Source: Promicromonosporaceae bacterium (GTDB lineage Bacteria; Actinomycetota; Actinomycetes; Actinomycetales; Cellulomonadaceae). From it: DNA of 64,000 bases. Made by a program: the position numbers and the translations under genes. Below are positions 1 to 8,502 of this stretch, in pieces; positions within the stretch are counted from its first letter, which is position 1, and each line of letters starts with the position of its first letter. Under the pieces are notes generated by a model. It was not told the DNA's origin, made no database searches, and saw only the letters and a program-made list of their open reading frames with translations. The DNA lies in NCBI GenBank assembly GCA_009783295.1, contig WRHK01000001.1, forward strand, positions 1-64,000, read 5' to 3'.

Positions 1-1530
1 CCGCGGCCCCCGGGGGGGAGGAGTTGCGGGGGGGGGGGGCGGCGCCGCGGCCCCGCGCTCGCCGTCCCCGCCGGCGCCCGCATCGTCTCGCTGGGCGGCA
101 GCGCCCCGCCGGCCGTGCCGGCGGGCCGCCACGTCGTGTCCCTCGCGGCGACCGGCCCCGGCGTGGGCGCCGCCACCCTCGACGACGGGACGCTGCTGCG
201 CTGGGGTCTGCCCGCGAGCAACGTCCCACCCGTCGTCCCCGCGGACCGCGCGGTCTTCTCCGCCGTCGACCTCGTCGGTGACGTGGGCTGGACGATCATG
301 GCGGGCGACCCGATCCCGGTCGTCGCCTCCGTGGATGTCGACCGGCCGGTGGGGCGGCCGCTCCGCGTGACGGACGGGCTGGTCGTCCACGTCAACGCAG
401 TCATGGACGACGGCGAGCAGGCCCCAGGATCGGCGTTGGTCACGCTTGCTGACCCCGCGGGGCAGACGCGCGTCCAACAGTGGACGTCCGTGTCGCCCGA
501 CGCGGCCCCGCTGGGCTTCCCCCAGGTCGGGCCGTTGCAGGGCCAGAGCACGCCGCCCGGCCCCTTTCGTCTCACGGCCGAGTTCCACGGCTCACCCTTC
601 ACGACCACGGCTGCCGCGACCGACCTGGACATCGGCGGGCCCAGCCCCGTCCACGTAGTGACTTCGGGCTCCTCGACGTGGCGGGCGACGTCGCCCGACA
701 CGCTCTGCCTGCAGGTCGTGAGCGACGACGGGTCGCCGCTCTGGTGGGGAGGCGGGTTCGAGGTGTCGGTGGACGAGCAACCCACCAAGACCATCGGCGG
801 AGGCACCACCGGCTACGAGTGCCTCAGCATCCTTGGTCTCAGCCCTGGGACGTACACGGCACACTTCTCCTACGGTACGTACGGCTATGTCTGGGAAACC
901 CCGGTCGAGGCCGACTGGTCGGGCACGATCACCGTCCTTGAGCCCGCGGTCAGCACGCTGGCTGCCGACGTCCCCGAGACCTGGGCCTACGACGCGCGGC
1001 CCAGCTCCTTCCCCTTCAAGGTCACGGCGGAAGAGCTGGTTCCGCGCGGGTACGTACGCGTCGCGACCGACGGGCAGGACATCGGCGTCGCGGACGTCAC
1101 GTCGGGCCAGCTCCCGCTCCGCTCAGACCTGCTGCTGCCGGGTACGCACCAGCTCACGTTCACGTTCGACGGCGGGTTCGGCGCTCTGCCTGCCACTCTC
1201 GAGCGGACGGTCGTGGTGACGCCTGCCACTTTCACGGGTTCCCGGCCGCGCATCTCCGGCGTACCTGTTGTCGGGCAGACGCTCACCGTCGACATCGGTT
1301 CGTGGACACCGTGGCCTGCGACGACGACGTTCGTGTGGCGAGTGGGCGGGCAGGTGTGGTCGTCGACCACCTCCAGCACGTTCGTGGTGCCGCCGAGCGC
1401 CGCAGGGAAGCTCGTCAGCGTCACCGTCACGGGTACGAGCCCCGGGTACGCACCCCTGTCGGAGACCACCAAGCCGTTCCTGGCGCTGCCCGCCGTGCCG
1501 GCGAGCGGTCCCGTGCCACGGCTCGGGTGA
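1..1530 (+). CDS. 3' part of a secreted RCC1/Ig-like repeat protein
   Basis: The frame is open from base 1, so the 5' end lies outside the window; the first internal start codon is GTG at 115. The beginning (residues about 25-55) reads like the end of an RCC1-type repeat, with VVSLAATGPG followed by DGTLLRWG. The middle is beta-rich and Thr/Ser/Val-rich like extracellular Ig-like domains. The last 95 residues match the actinobacterial Ig-like repeat pattern: PRISGVPVVGQTLTVD, a W, a second W, then GKLVSVTVTG and GYAPLSETT. No membrane anchor or sorting motif is seen before the stop. Probably an exported surface or adhesion-type protein; no enzyme activity is suggested. Bases 1-45 are an odd G run and may be unreliable. 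Confidence 0.7.
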   Translation, partial: PRPPGGRSCGGGGRRRGPALAVPAGARIVSLGGSAPPAVPAGRHVVSLAATGPGVGAATLDDGTLLRWGLPASNVPPVVPADRAVFSAVDLVGDVGWTIMAGDPIPVVASVDVDRPVGRPLRVTDGLVVHVNAVMDDGEQAPGSALVTLADPAGQTRVQQWTSVSPDAAPLGFPQVGPLQGQSTPPGPFRLTAEFHGSPFTTTAAATDLDIGGPSPVHVVTSGSSTWRATSPDTLCLQVVSDDGSPLWWGGGFEVSVDEQPTKTIGGGTTGYECLSILGLSPGTYTAHFSYGTYGYVWETPVEADWSGTITVLEPAVSTLAADVPETWAYDARPSSFPFKVTAEELVPRGYVRVATDGQDIGVADVTSGQLPLRSDLLLPGTHQLTFTFDGGFGALPATLERTVVVTPATFTGSRPRISGVPVVGQTLTVDIGSWTPWPATTTFVWRVGGQVWSSTTSSTFVVPPSAAGKLVSVTVTGTSPGYAPLSETTKPFLALPAVPASGPVPRLG

Positions 1531-1611
1531 CCGGCCGGCTCGGGCGACCCGCGCCGCGCGCTGCACGAGCCTCGACGCGTCGATTCCCGTGGCGCCCGCC
1601 ACAGCGGTGAG

Positions 1612-1617
1612 TAGGGT
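1612..1617 (+). promoter_or_regulatory. -10 box TAGGGT for a leaderless transcript
   Basis: TAGGGT ends 6 bases before the GTG at 1624, so transcription would begin at the start codon. No Shine-Dalgarno sequence is present. Confidence 0.6.
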
Positions 1618-1623
1618 CGCACC

Positions 1624-3321
1624 GTGACCCAGGCCCCCACCCCGCGCCCCCAGTCCGCCATCGACGCCGCCGCCGACGCCTACGTCGCGAAGGTCGCCGA
1701 GCTCGACCCGCTCGAGGCCACCTCGATCGGCGTGCCGGGCTACGACCACCTCATGACGGACCTGTCCCCCGCGGGCCACGAGGCCCGGGCGGACCTGGAC
1801 CGCGCCACGCTCGCGCAGCTCGACGGGCTCACGCCGGCCGACGACGTCGACCGCGTGACCCTCGCGGCGATGCGCGAGCGCCTCGGCCTGGCCCTCGAGC
1901 TGCACGAGGCCGGCGAGCCGCTGGCCGACCTCAACGTCATCGCCTCCCCTCTGCAGAACCTGCGGGACGTCTTCGACGTCATGCCCACGGGCACGGTCGA
2001 GGCGTGGGAGAACATCGCCTCCCGCCTCAACCTGCTGCCGGGCGCCGTCGACGGGTACATCGCGTCGCTCGCGGAGGCGGCGCGCCGCGGCAACGTCCCG
2101 GCGATCCGCCAGGTGCGCGAGGGCGTCACGCAGGCGCGCGAGCTGGCTGGCGGAACGAGCTTCTTCAGCGAGTTCGTGCACGGCAAGGACGCGACGTCGG
2201 TGCTGGACGACTCGGCGGCCTGCTCGCTGGTGCGCAAGGAGCTCGAGCACGGCGCCACGGCGGCCCGCGAGGCCTACGCGAAGCTCGCCGACTTCCTGGA
2301 GGGCGACCTCGCCGGGCGGGCCCCCGAGGCGGACGCCGTCGGGCGCGAGCGGTACTCGCTGTTCTCCCGCCAGTTCCTGGGCGCCACGGTCGACCTCGAC
2401 GAGACGTACGCGTGGGGCGTCGAAGAGCTGGCGCGGATCGTGGCCGAGCAGACCGCCGTCGCGCGCGAGATCGCGGGCCCGGGCGCCACGGTGGCGGACG
2501 CCGTCGCCACGCTCGAGGGCGACCCGCGCTACCAGCTCCACGGCACGGACGAGCTCCGCGCCTGGATGCAGCAGACCGCCGACCAGGCGATCGCCGACCT
2601 GGACGGCGTGCACTTCGACATCACGGGCCCGGTGCGCACCATCGAGTGCATGATCGCCCCCACGCAGAACGGCGGGATCTACTACACGCCGCCGTCGGAC
2701 GACTTCTCCCGCCCCGGCCGCATGTGGTGGTCGGTGCCGCCGGGCGTGACCGAGTTCGGCACGTGGCGCGAGAAGACGACGGTGTTCCACGAGGGCGTGC
2801 CGGGCCACCACCTGCAGTGTGCGGAGGCCGTCGTCGCGCGCGACACCCTCAACTCGTGGCGCCGGCTCATGTGCTGGGTCTCGGGCCACGGCGAGGGCTG
2901 GGCCCTGTACGCCGAGAAGCTCATGGACGAGCTCGGGTACCTCAGCGACCCGGGCGACCGCCTGGGCATGCTCGACGCGCAGCGCATGCGCGCCGCCCGC
3001 GTCGTCTTCGACATCGGCGTGCACCTGGGCCTCGAGGCCCCGCAGGAGTGGGGCGGCGGCACCTGGGACGCCGAGAAGGCGTGGCCGTTCCTGCGCAGCA
3101 ACGTCAACATGGCCGAGGAGTTCGTGCGGTTCGAGTACAACCGCTACCTGGGCTGGCCCGGCCAGGCGCCCGCGTACAAGGTGGGCCAGCGGCTGTGGGA
3201 GCAGGCGCGCGACGAGGCACGCACGGCCGCCGGCGACGCCTGGGACGCCAAGGCGTTCCACGCCCGGGCCCTCTCGCTCGGGTCGGTGGGCCTGGACGTG
3301 CTGCGTCAGGCGCTGGCCTGA
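1624..3321 (+). CDS. DUF885 family protein, probable zinc metallopeptidase
   Basis: 565 residues, the usual length for DUF885 proteins, which are treated as peptidase-like. The best diagnostic is HEGVPGHHLQ, with H389 and E390 then H395-H396, which resembles a zinc-binding HExxxGHH motif. It is followed by a GHGEGWALYAEKLMDELG block that is also typical of the family. No signal peptide is seen, so a cytoplasmic peptidase is likely; the substrate cannot be told. The GTG start fits the -10 box six bases upstream. The stop overlaps the probable CTG start of the next gene, so the two are likely co-transcribed and translationally coupled. Confidence 0.85.
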   Translation: MTQAPTPRPQSAIDAAADAYVAKVAELDPLEATSIGVPGYDHLMTDLSPAGHEARADLDRATLAQLDGLTPADDVDRVTLAAMRERLGLALELHEAGEPLADLNVIASPLQNLRDVFDVMPTGTVEAWENIASRLNLLPGAVDGYIASLAEAARRGNVPAIRQVREGVTQARELAGGTSFFSEFVHGKDATSVLDDSAACSLVRKELEHGATAAREAYAKLADFLEGDLAGRAPEADAVGRERYSLFSRQFLGATVDLDETYAWGVEELARIVAEQTAVAREIAGPGATVADAVATLEGDPRYQLHGTDELRAWMQQTADQAIADLDGVHFDITGPVRTIECMIAPTQNGGIYYTPPSDDFSRPGRMWWSVPPGVTEFGTWREKTTVFHEGVPGHHLQCAEAVVARDTLNSWRRLMCWVSGHGEGWALYAEKLMDELGYLSDPGDRLGMLDAQRMRAARVVFDIGVHLGLEAPQEWGGGTWDAEKAWPFLRSNVNMAEEFVRFEYNRYLGWPGQAPAYKVGQRLWEQARDEARTAAGDAWDAKAFHARALSLGSVGLDVLRQALA

Positions 3322-4238
3322 CCGGGATCCTCACCGGCTTCGCGATCATCGCCGTCGTCGTGGCGGCGGGGTACGTGTGCGCCCGGTTCGGCATCGGCGG
3401 GCCTGGTGCGCAGGAGGCGCTGAACCGGATCGGCTTCTTCGTCGCGATCCCGGCGCTGCTGTTCACGGTCATCGCCAAGGCCGACCTGGGCGCGCTGCTC
3501 TCGGCGCCGCTGCTGGTGCAGGCCGCGGCGGCGGTGATCTGCGCCGGGGTGTTCCTGCTGGTCGACCGGCTGCGGCTGCGGGTGACGCCGTCCGAGGCGA
3601 CCGTGGGCGCCGTCGCGGCCGGGTACGTGAACTCCAACAACATCGGCCTGCCGGTGGCGGCCTACGTGCTGGGCAACGCGTCGGCGGCCGTGCCCGTGGT
3701 GCTGCTGCAGCTGCTGGTGTTCGCGCCGATCACGCTGCTGGTGCTCGACGCGCAGACCAGCGGGCGGCTGTCGTGGAGGTTCGTGCTGCTGCAGCCGGTG
3801 CGCAACCCGATCATCCTCGCCTCGCTCGCCGGCGCCCTGGTGAGCGGGTTCGGGTGGACGGTGCCGGCCGTCGTCAACGAGCCCCTCGTGATCCTGGGCG
3901 GGGCCGCCATCCCGATGATGCTCATGTCGTTCGGGATGTCGATGCACGGGTCGCGGCCGCTGCGCCGCGGGTCGGCGCGCCGCGCGGCCGCGACGTCGGC
4001 GCTCATCAAGGCCGCGCTGATGCCGGTGGTGGCGTTCGCGCTGGCCAGGTGGGCCTTCCGGCTCGACGACACTGCCGTGCTGACGACGGTGCTGCTGGCC
4101 GGCCTGCCGACGGCGCAAAACGTGTACAACTACGCGTCCCGCTTCCGTACGGGCGAGATCCTGGCCCGCGACACGATCCTCATCACCACGCTGGCGAGCC
4201 CGCTGGTGCTGCTGACGGCGGCGCTGCTGCTGGGCTGA
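3318..4238 (+). CDS. AEC family (auxin efflux carrier-type) transporter
   Basis: An integral membrane protein of about 306 residues with roughly ten hydrophobic segments. Family features are NSNNIGLPVAAYVLG and PIILASLAGALVSGFG in the first half and GLPTAQNVYNYASRF near the end. AEC proteins export or exchange small organic acids and similar compounds; the substrate here is unknown. No ATG or GTG lies before the first membrane helix; the first is GTG at 3360, which would cut that helix. The likely start is CTG at 3318, giving LTGILTGFAIIA and overlapping the upstream TGA as CTGA. It converges on the aldo/keto reductase gene with only 12 bases between the stops. Confidence 0.82.
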   Translation: MTGILTGFAIIAVVVAAGYVCARFGIGGPGAQEALNRIGFFVAIPALLFTVIAKADLGALLSAPLLVQAAAAVICAGVFLLVDRLRLRVTPSEATVGAVAAGYVNSNNIGLPVAAYVLGNASAAVPVVLLQLLVFAPITLLVLDAQTSGRLSWRFVLLQPVRNPIILASLAGALVSGFGWTVPAVVNEPLVILGGAAIPMMLMSFGMSMHGSRPLRRGSARRAAATSALIKAALMPVVAFALARWAFRLDDTAVLTTVLLAGLPTAQNVYNYASRFRTGEILARDTILITTLASPLVLLTAALLLG

Positions 4239-4250
4239 GCGGGAGGGTGC

Positions 4251-5153
4251 TCACGCCAGCGTCGCCAGCTCCTGCGGCGTCAGGCGCAGCGACGCCGCCG
4301 CGACATTCTGCTCCAGGTGGGCCGGGTCGCCCGTGCCCGGGATGGCCAGCACGTGGGTGCCCTGGTGCAGGGTCCAGGCGAGACGCACCTGCGACGGCGT
4401 CGCCTCGTGGGCCGCAGCGACCGCCGCGACCGCGTCGTCGAGGGCCTGCGCCTCGGCCGACGGCGCCTCTCCCGGCGCGCGCCCCGCCATCGCGAAGAAC
4501 GGCACGAACGCGACGCCGTGCTCGCCGGTGAGCGCCACGATGTCGTCGTCCTGCCGGTTGTCCAGGCCGTACCGGTTCTCGACGGCGACGACCGGCGCGA
4601 CCGTCAGGGCCTCGCGGAGCTGGTCGGCGGTGACGTTCGAGACGCCCAGGTGGCGGATCAGGCCGGCGTCGCGCAGGTCGGCGAGGGCGCCGAGGTGCTC
4701 CGCGATCGAGCCCTCGGCCTTGCCGTGGCCGTGGCCCCAGCGCAGGTAGACGAGGTCGAGGCCGTCACGGCCGAGCTGGCGCACGTTCTCCTCGACCTGC
4801 TCGCGCAGCTGGTCGGGGCGGGCGTAGTCCTCGAACTCGCCGGTCCGCGAGCGCCCGGGGCCCACCTTGGTGGCGATCACGAGGTCGTCGTCGTACGGCT
4901 GGAGGGCCGTGGAGATGAGCTCGTTGGAGGAGCGCAGGGGCGTGAAGTAGAACGCCGAGGTGTCGATGAGGTTGACGCCCAGCTCGACGGCGCGGCGCAG
5001 CACGCCGAGGGCGCCCTCGCGGGACCGCGGCTGCGGGTCCCAGGGCATGCCGCCCAGGCGCATCGCGCCGAAGCCCATGCGGTTGACGGTGAGGTCGCCG
5101 AGCTGCCAGGTGCCGGCGGCCGCGGCGGGTGCGGTGAGCGTGTTCGTGGTCAT
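4251..5153 (-). CDS. aldo/keto reductase
   Basis: 300 residues with a (beta/alpha)8 AKR layout. The catalytic set is partly visible: D64 and Y69 in DTSAFYF and K96 in IATKVG. The usual catalytic histidine position reads LVYLRWGHGHG, so Arg stands where His is common. Such replacements occur in some AKR subfamilies, but they make the substrate class uncertain. It probably uses NADPH to reduce aldehydes or ketones in the cytoplasm. ATG at 5153 was chosen because upstream codons run into the divergent promoter region. The gene is divergent from the LuxR-type regulator at 5242, which probably controls it. Confidence 0.85.
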   Translation of the reverse strand: MTTNTLTAPAAAAGTWQLGDLTVNRMGFGAMRLGGMPWDPQPRSREGALGVLRRAVELGVNLIDTSAFYFTPLRSSNELISTALQPYDDDLVIATKVGPGRSRTGEFEDYARPDQLREQVEENVRQLGRDGLDLVYLRWGHGHGKAEGSIAEHLGALADLRDAGLIRHLGVSNVTADQLREALTVAPVVAVENRYGLDNRQDDDIVALTGEHGVAFVPFFAMAGRAPGEAPSAEAQALDDAVAAVAAAHEATPSQVRLAWTLHQGTHVLAIPGTGDPAHLEQNVAAASLRLTPQELATLA

Positions 5154-5193
5154 GCGGCCACTGTGGTCCGCGGCGGGCGCCGGGCTCGCGCGT

Positions 5194-5209
5194 TGGCAGC
5201 AACCTGCCA
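5194..5209. promoter_or_regulatory. candidate operator dyad between divergent genes
   Basis: TGGCAG-CAAC-CTGCCA is a perfect 6-bp inverted repeat in the 88-base gap between the reductase and the regulator. GCGCG and CGCGC extend it on both sides with one bulged base. Probably the binding site of the adjacent LuxR-type regulator. Confidence 0.5.
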
Positions 5210-5241
5210 CGCGCGGGCGCTCGCGGGTGCAGACTCGAGGC

Positions 5242-5910
5242 ATGCCGTCCCGCACACGCACCGACGAGTCCGTCGTCGTGGTCCAGGGCCCGAACGAGCT
5301 GTTCCGCCGCATCTCCCCGCTATTCACGCAGGCCACGGACATCGCCTGCGCGGCCGGGGCGCTGGCCACGTGGCGCCTGGGGTGCCTCACGGACGAGATC
5401 GGCGACGACGGCGTCGAGCACGCCCCGGGCGCCCGGGTGCGCAAGATCTACCGGGCGGGGGTTCTGCTCGACCCCGTGGCGGCCCAGGCGCTGCGCCGGC
5501 GCCGGGACCGGCTCGGCGCGCAGATCCGGGTCACGGCCGACGAGATCAACGAGACGATGATCTTCGACGACCGGGTGGCGGTGCTCATGGGCGACGTCGT
5601 GGCCGGTCAGCGCACATACACGATCCTGACGACGCCCCAGGCCGTGCAGGGCGTCGCGTCGCTCTTCGAGGCGGCGTGGCGGTCGGCGTCGGACCTCGAC
5701 GTGTTCGACGCGGGCATCGCGGAGATCCGCGAGCTGGCCCCGCGCGTGCTGGACCTGCTCAGCGAGGGCGCCAAGGACGAGGCCGCGGCCCGCACGCTGG
5801 GCCTGGGCGTGCGCACGTACCGGCGCCGGGTCGCGGAGCTCATGGACGCGCTCGGCGCGACGTCGCGGTTCCAGGCGGGCGTGCGTGCCCGGGAGCTGGG
5901 GCTCGTCTGA
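5242..5910 (+). CDS. LuxR/GerE-type helix-turn-helix transcriptional regulator
   Basis: 222 residues. The last 60 form a GerE/LuxR DNA-binding domain: LLSEGAKDEAAARTLGLGVR, then YRRRVAELMDALGATSRFQA, the classic actinomycete form of this helix-turn-helix. The N-terminal 150 residues resemble the TrmB-like or phospholipase-D-like sensor part of regulators such as those beside Streptomyces reductases; no receiver domain is seen. ATG at 5242 was chosen because longer frames would cross the reductase gene. It is transcribed away from the aldo/keto reductase and a perfect dyad lies between them, so local control is likely. The inducer is unknown. Confidence 0.8.
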   Translation: MPSRTRTDESVVVVQGPNELFRRISPLFTQATDIACAAGALATWRLGCLTDEIGDDGVEHAPGARVRKIYRAGVLLDPVAAQALRRRRDRLGAQIRVTADEINETMIFDDRVAVLMGDVVAGQRTYTILTTPQAVQGVASLFEAAWRSASDLDVFDAGIAEIRELAPRVLDLLSEGAKDEAAARTLGLGVRTYRRRVAELMDALGATSRFQAGVRARELGLV

Positions 5911-5912
5911 CC

Positions 5913-5918
5913 TAGGGT
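5913..5918 (+). promoter_or_regulatory. -10 box TAGGGT for leaderless maf
   Basis: TAGGGT overlaps an upstream GTG (5917) and ends 7 bases before the GTG at 5926, which therefore is the likely true start of maf. Confidence 0.6.
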
Positions 5919-5925
5919 GGGCGCC

Positions 5926-6603
5926 GTGGCCTCCGTTCATGTCGTCCTTGCCTCCCAGTCCCCCGCCCGGCTCGCCACGCTGCGTGCCGCGGGCGTGACG
6001 CCCACCGTCGTCGTCTCCGGGGTCGACGAGGACGCCGTCCTCGCTGCCGCGCGCGAGCGTTTCGGCGACCTCGAGCCCGCCGACGCCGTGCTGGTGCTCG
6101 CGCAGGCCAAGGCGGAGGACGTGGCGCGCCGCGTCGAGGACGAGGAGGCCACGGCCGACATGCTGGGCGCCCAGGTGGGCGACGCCGTCGTCGTCGGCTG
6201 CGACTCCATGCTGGAGCTCGACGGCGAGATCCTGGGCAAGCCGCGGGACGCCGCCGACGCCGTCGCCCGCTGGCAGGCCATGCGCGGCCGCGCGGGCGTG
6301 CTGCACACGGGCCACTGGGTGGTGGACCTGCGCGACGCCGCGGCCGGGGGCACCGGCGCCACGCTGGGCGCGACGTCGTCCACGACGGTGCACTTCGCGG
6401 ACATCGACGACGACGAGATCGCCGCCTACGTGGCCACGGGCGAGCCGCTCAACGTGGCGGGCGCGTTCACGGTCGACGGGATCGGCGGCCCGTACGTGGA
6501 GCGCATCGAGGGCGACCACCACGGCGTGGTCGGCATCTCGCTGCCGCTGCTGCGCGAGCTGCTCGAGGAGATCGACGTGCCGTTCCGGGACCTGCGCGCC
6601 TGA
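5926..6603 (+). CDS. maf: Maf-like nucleoside triphosphate pyrophosphatase
   Basis: 225 residues. The N terminus has the Maf signature VVLASQSPARLATLRAAG, followed by the substrate-loop residues in VVGCDSMLELDGEILGKP and the GRAGVLHTGHWVV segment. The C terminus has GAFTVDGIGGPYVERIEGD, also diagnostic. Maf proteins hydrolyse nucleoside triphosphates (often dTTP, UTP or modified nucleotides) to monophosphate and pyrophosphate, which helps keep the nucleotide pool clean. The start at GTG 5926 follows from the leaderless -10 box rather than the slightly longer GTG at 5917. It precedes accA3 as in mycobacteria, but a hairpin lies between them. Confidence 0.93.
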   Translation: MASVHVVLASQSPARLATLRAAGVTPTVVVSGVDEDAVLAAARERFGDLEPADAVLVLAQAKAEDVARRVEDEEATADMLGAQVGDAVVVGCDSMLELDGEILGKPRDAADAVARWQAMRGRAGVLHTGHWVVDLRDAAAGGTGATLGATSSTTVHFADIDDDEIAAYVATGEPLNVAGAFTVDGIGGPYVERIEGDHHGVVGISLPLLRELLEEIDVPFRDLRA

Positions 6604-6604
6604 C

Positions 6605-6636
6605 GGGACCGTTTGCGGATTCCTCCAAACGCTCCC
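6605..6636 (+). terminator. hairpin after maf
   Basis: GGGACCGTTTG (6605-6615) pairs with CAAACGCTCCC (6626-6636) at 10 of 11 positions around a 10-base loop, right after the maf stop. There is no T tract. Probably ends maf transcription before the accA3 promoter. Confidence 0.5.
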
Positions 6637-6684
6637 CGGGGGCGTTGGCGCGGACGGGGCCGGTGGCGCGCATCACCCACGCGT

Positions 6685-6690
6685 TACGGT
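6685..6690 (+). promoter_or_regulatory. -10 box TACGGT for leaderless accA3
   Basis: TACGGT ends 5 bases before the GTG at 6696; no ribosome binding site is seen. Confidence 0.5.
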
Positions 6691-6695
6691 GAGCC

Positions 6696-8495
6696 GTGCC
6701 CATCACCAAGGTCCTCATCGCCAACCGCGGCGAGATCGCCGTCCGTGTCGCGCGCGCGTGCGCCGACGCCGGCATCGCGTCCGTCGCGGTGTACGCCGAT
6801 CCCGACCGCCAGGCCCTGCACGTCCGCCTCGCCGACGAGGCGTTCGCCCTCGGGGGCAGCCGGGCCCAGGAGACCTACCTCGACGTCGCGAAGCTGCTCG
6901 ACGTCGCCAAGCGTTCCGGCGCCGACGCCGTGCACCCCGGGTACGGGTTCCTCTCCGAGAACGCGGCGTTCGCGCAGGCCGTCATCGACGCCGGCCTCGT
7001 CTGGATCGGCCCGCCCCCCGCCGCCATCGAGTCGCTCGGCGACAAGGTGAGCGCCCGCCACATCGCGCTGCGCGCCGGCGCCCCGCTGGTCCCGGGCACG
7101 CCGGACCCGGTGACCGGCGCCGACGAGGTCGTGGAGTTCGCCCGCGAGCACGGCCTGCCGGTCGCCATCAAGGCGGCGTTCGGCGGCGGCGGCCGCGGCC
7201 TCAAGGTGGCCCGCACGTTCGAGGAGATCGAGGAGCTCTACGAGTCCGCGGTCCGCGAGGCCGTCGCGGCGTTCGGCCGCGGCGAGTGCTTCGTCGAGCG
7301 GTACCTCGACCGGCCGCGCCACGTGGAGACGCAGTGCCTCGCCGACGCGCACGGCACCGTCGTCGTCGTCTCGACGCGCGACTGCTCGCTGCAGCGCCGC
7401 CACCAGAAGCTGGTCGAGGAGGCGCCCGCGCCGTTCCTCACCGAGGCCCAGAACGCCGAGCTCGAGCGCGCGTCCAAGGCGATCCTGCGCGAGGCCGGGT
7501 ACGTCGGCGCCGGCACGTGCGAGTTCCTGGTCGGGCTCGACGGGACCATCTCGTTCCTCGAGGTCAACACCCGCCTCCAGGTGGAGCACCCCGTCACCGA
7601 GGAGGTCACGGGCGTCGACCTGGTGCGCGAGCAGCTGCGCATCGCCGACGGCGAGGCGCTCGGCTACGAGTCGACCACCGTGCGCGGGCACTCCCTCGAG
7701 TTCCGCATCAACGGCGAGGACCCGGCCGCGGGCTTCCTGCCGGCCCCCGGCCGCATCTCCACGCTGCGCTGGCCGACCGGCCCCGGCGTGCGCGTCGACA
7801 CCGGCGTGGTCGAGGGCGACACGATCTCCGGCAACTTCGACTCGATGATCGCCAAGCTCATCGTCACGGGCGCCACGCGCACGCAGGCCGTGGAGCGCGC
7901 CCGTCGCGCGCTGCGCGAGCTCGAGGTCGAGGGCATCCCCACCGTGGTGCCGTTCCACCGCGCCGTGCTCCAGGCCGCGGACTACGTGCCCGCCGACCCC
8001 ACGCAGCCGTTCAAGGTCCACACCCGCTGGATCGAGACCGAGTTCGCCGACGTGCTGGCCACGCTCGCACCCGCCGCCCCCAGCACGCCCGACGACGAGG
8101 ACGAGGAGCTGCAGCCGCAGGCCGAGCGCGTCGTCGTCGAGGTGGGCGGGCGTCGCCTCGAGGTGGTGCTCCCGGCCGGGCTCGGCGTCGCGGCCGGGCG
8201 CGCCCGCACCGCGAACGCGCGCGGCGCGGCCGGCCGACGTCCGGCGGGCCGCCGTCCCGGTGCCCGCGCGGGCGCCCCGACCGGCAACAGCCTGACCTCG
8301 CCCATGCAGGGCACCATCGTCAAGGTGGCCGTCGAGGAGGGCGCGCAGGTGGCCGAGGGCGACCTGATCGTGGTGCTCGAGGCCATGAAGATGGAGCAGC
8401 CGCTGCTCGCCCACCGCGCGGGCACGGTCCAGTCGCTGGCGGCGGCCCCGGGCGACTCGGTCACGGCGGGCGCGCCGATCTGCGAGATCGTCTGA
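6696..8495 (+). CDS. accA3: acyl-CoA carboxylase alpha subunit (biotin carboxylase plus biotin carrier)
   Basis: 599 residues. Residues 1-450 are biotin carboxylase: [20 protein letters not shown] at the start, the ATP-grasp glycine loop [13 protein letters not shown], and [20 protein letters not shown] in the active site. A linker of about 70 residues is first acidic and then very rich in Ala, Arg and Gly. The last 75 residues are the biotin carrier domain with EAMKME; K565 is the biotinylation site. The enzyme carboxylates biotin with ATP and bicarbonate and works with separate carboxyltransferase beta subunits, none of which is encoded nearby, to make malonyl- or methylmalonyl-CoA. The name rests on length, domain order and the maf neighbourhood shared with mycobacteria. 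Confidence 0.92.
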   Translation: MPITKVLIANRGEIAVRVARACADAGIASVAVYADPDRQALHVRLADEAFALGGSRAQETYLDVAKLLDVAKRSGADAVHPGYGFLSENAAFAQAVIDAGLVWIGPPPAAIESLGDKVSARHIALRAGAPLVPGTPDPVTGADEVVEFAREHGLPVAIKAAFGGGGRGLKVARTFEEIEELYESAVREAVAAFGRGECFVERYLDRPRHVETQCLADAHGTVVVVSTRDCSLQRRHQKLVEEAPAPFLTEAQNAELERASKAILREAGYVGAGTCEFLVGLDGTISFLEVNTRLQVEHPVTEEVTGVDLVREQLRIADGEALGYESTTVRGHSLEFRINGEDPAAGFLPAPGRISTLRWPTGPGVRVDTGVVEGDTISGNFDSMIAKLIVTGATRTQAVERARRALRELEVEGIPTVVPFHRAVLQAADYVPADPTQPFKVHTRWIETEFADVLATLAPAAPSTPDDEDEELQPQAERVVVEVGGRRLEVVLPAGLGVAAGRARTANARGAAGRRPAGRRPGARAGAPTGNSLTSPMQGTIVKVAVEEGAQVAEGDLIVVLEAMKMEQPLLAHRAGTVQSLAAAPGDSVTAGAPICEIV

Positions 8496-8502
8496 CCCAC
8501 CC

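Noticed and set aside
1123-3261. 712-codon minus-strand frame opposite the DUF885 gene
   Set aside because: Low-complexity Arg/Val/Gly composition and no motifs; DUF885 on the plus strand is clearly real.
5917-5919. GTG 5917 as maf start
   Set aside because: It overlaps the TAGGGT -10 box; the GTG 7 bases after the box is the better start.
8482-8490. A further repeat unit (GCGAGATCG) at the end of accA3
   Set aside because: It is one base out of phase, lacks TAG, and codes the conserved C-terminal residues CEIV of the carrier domain.
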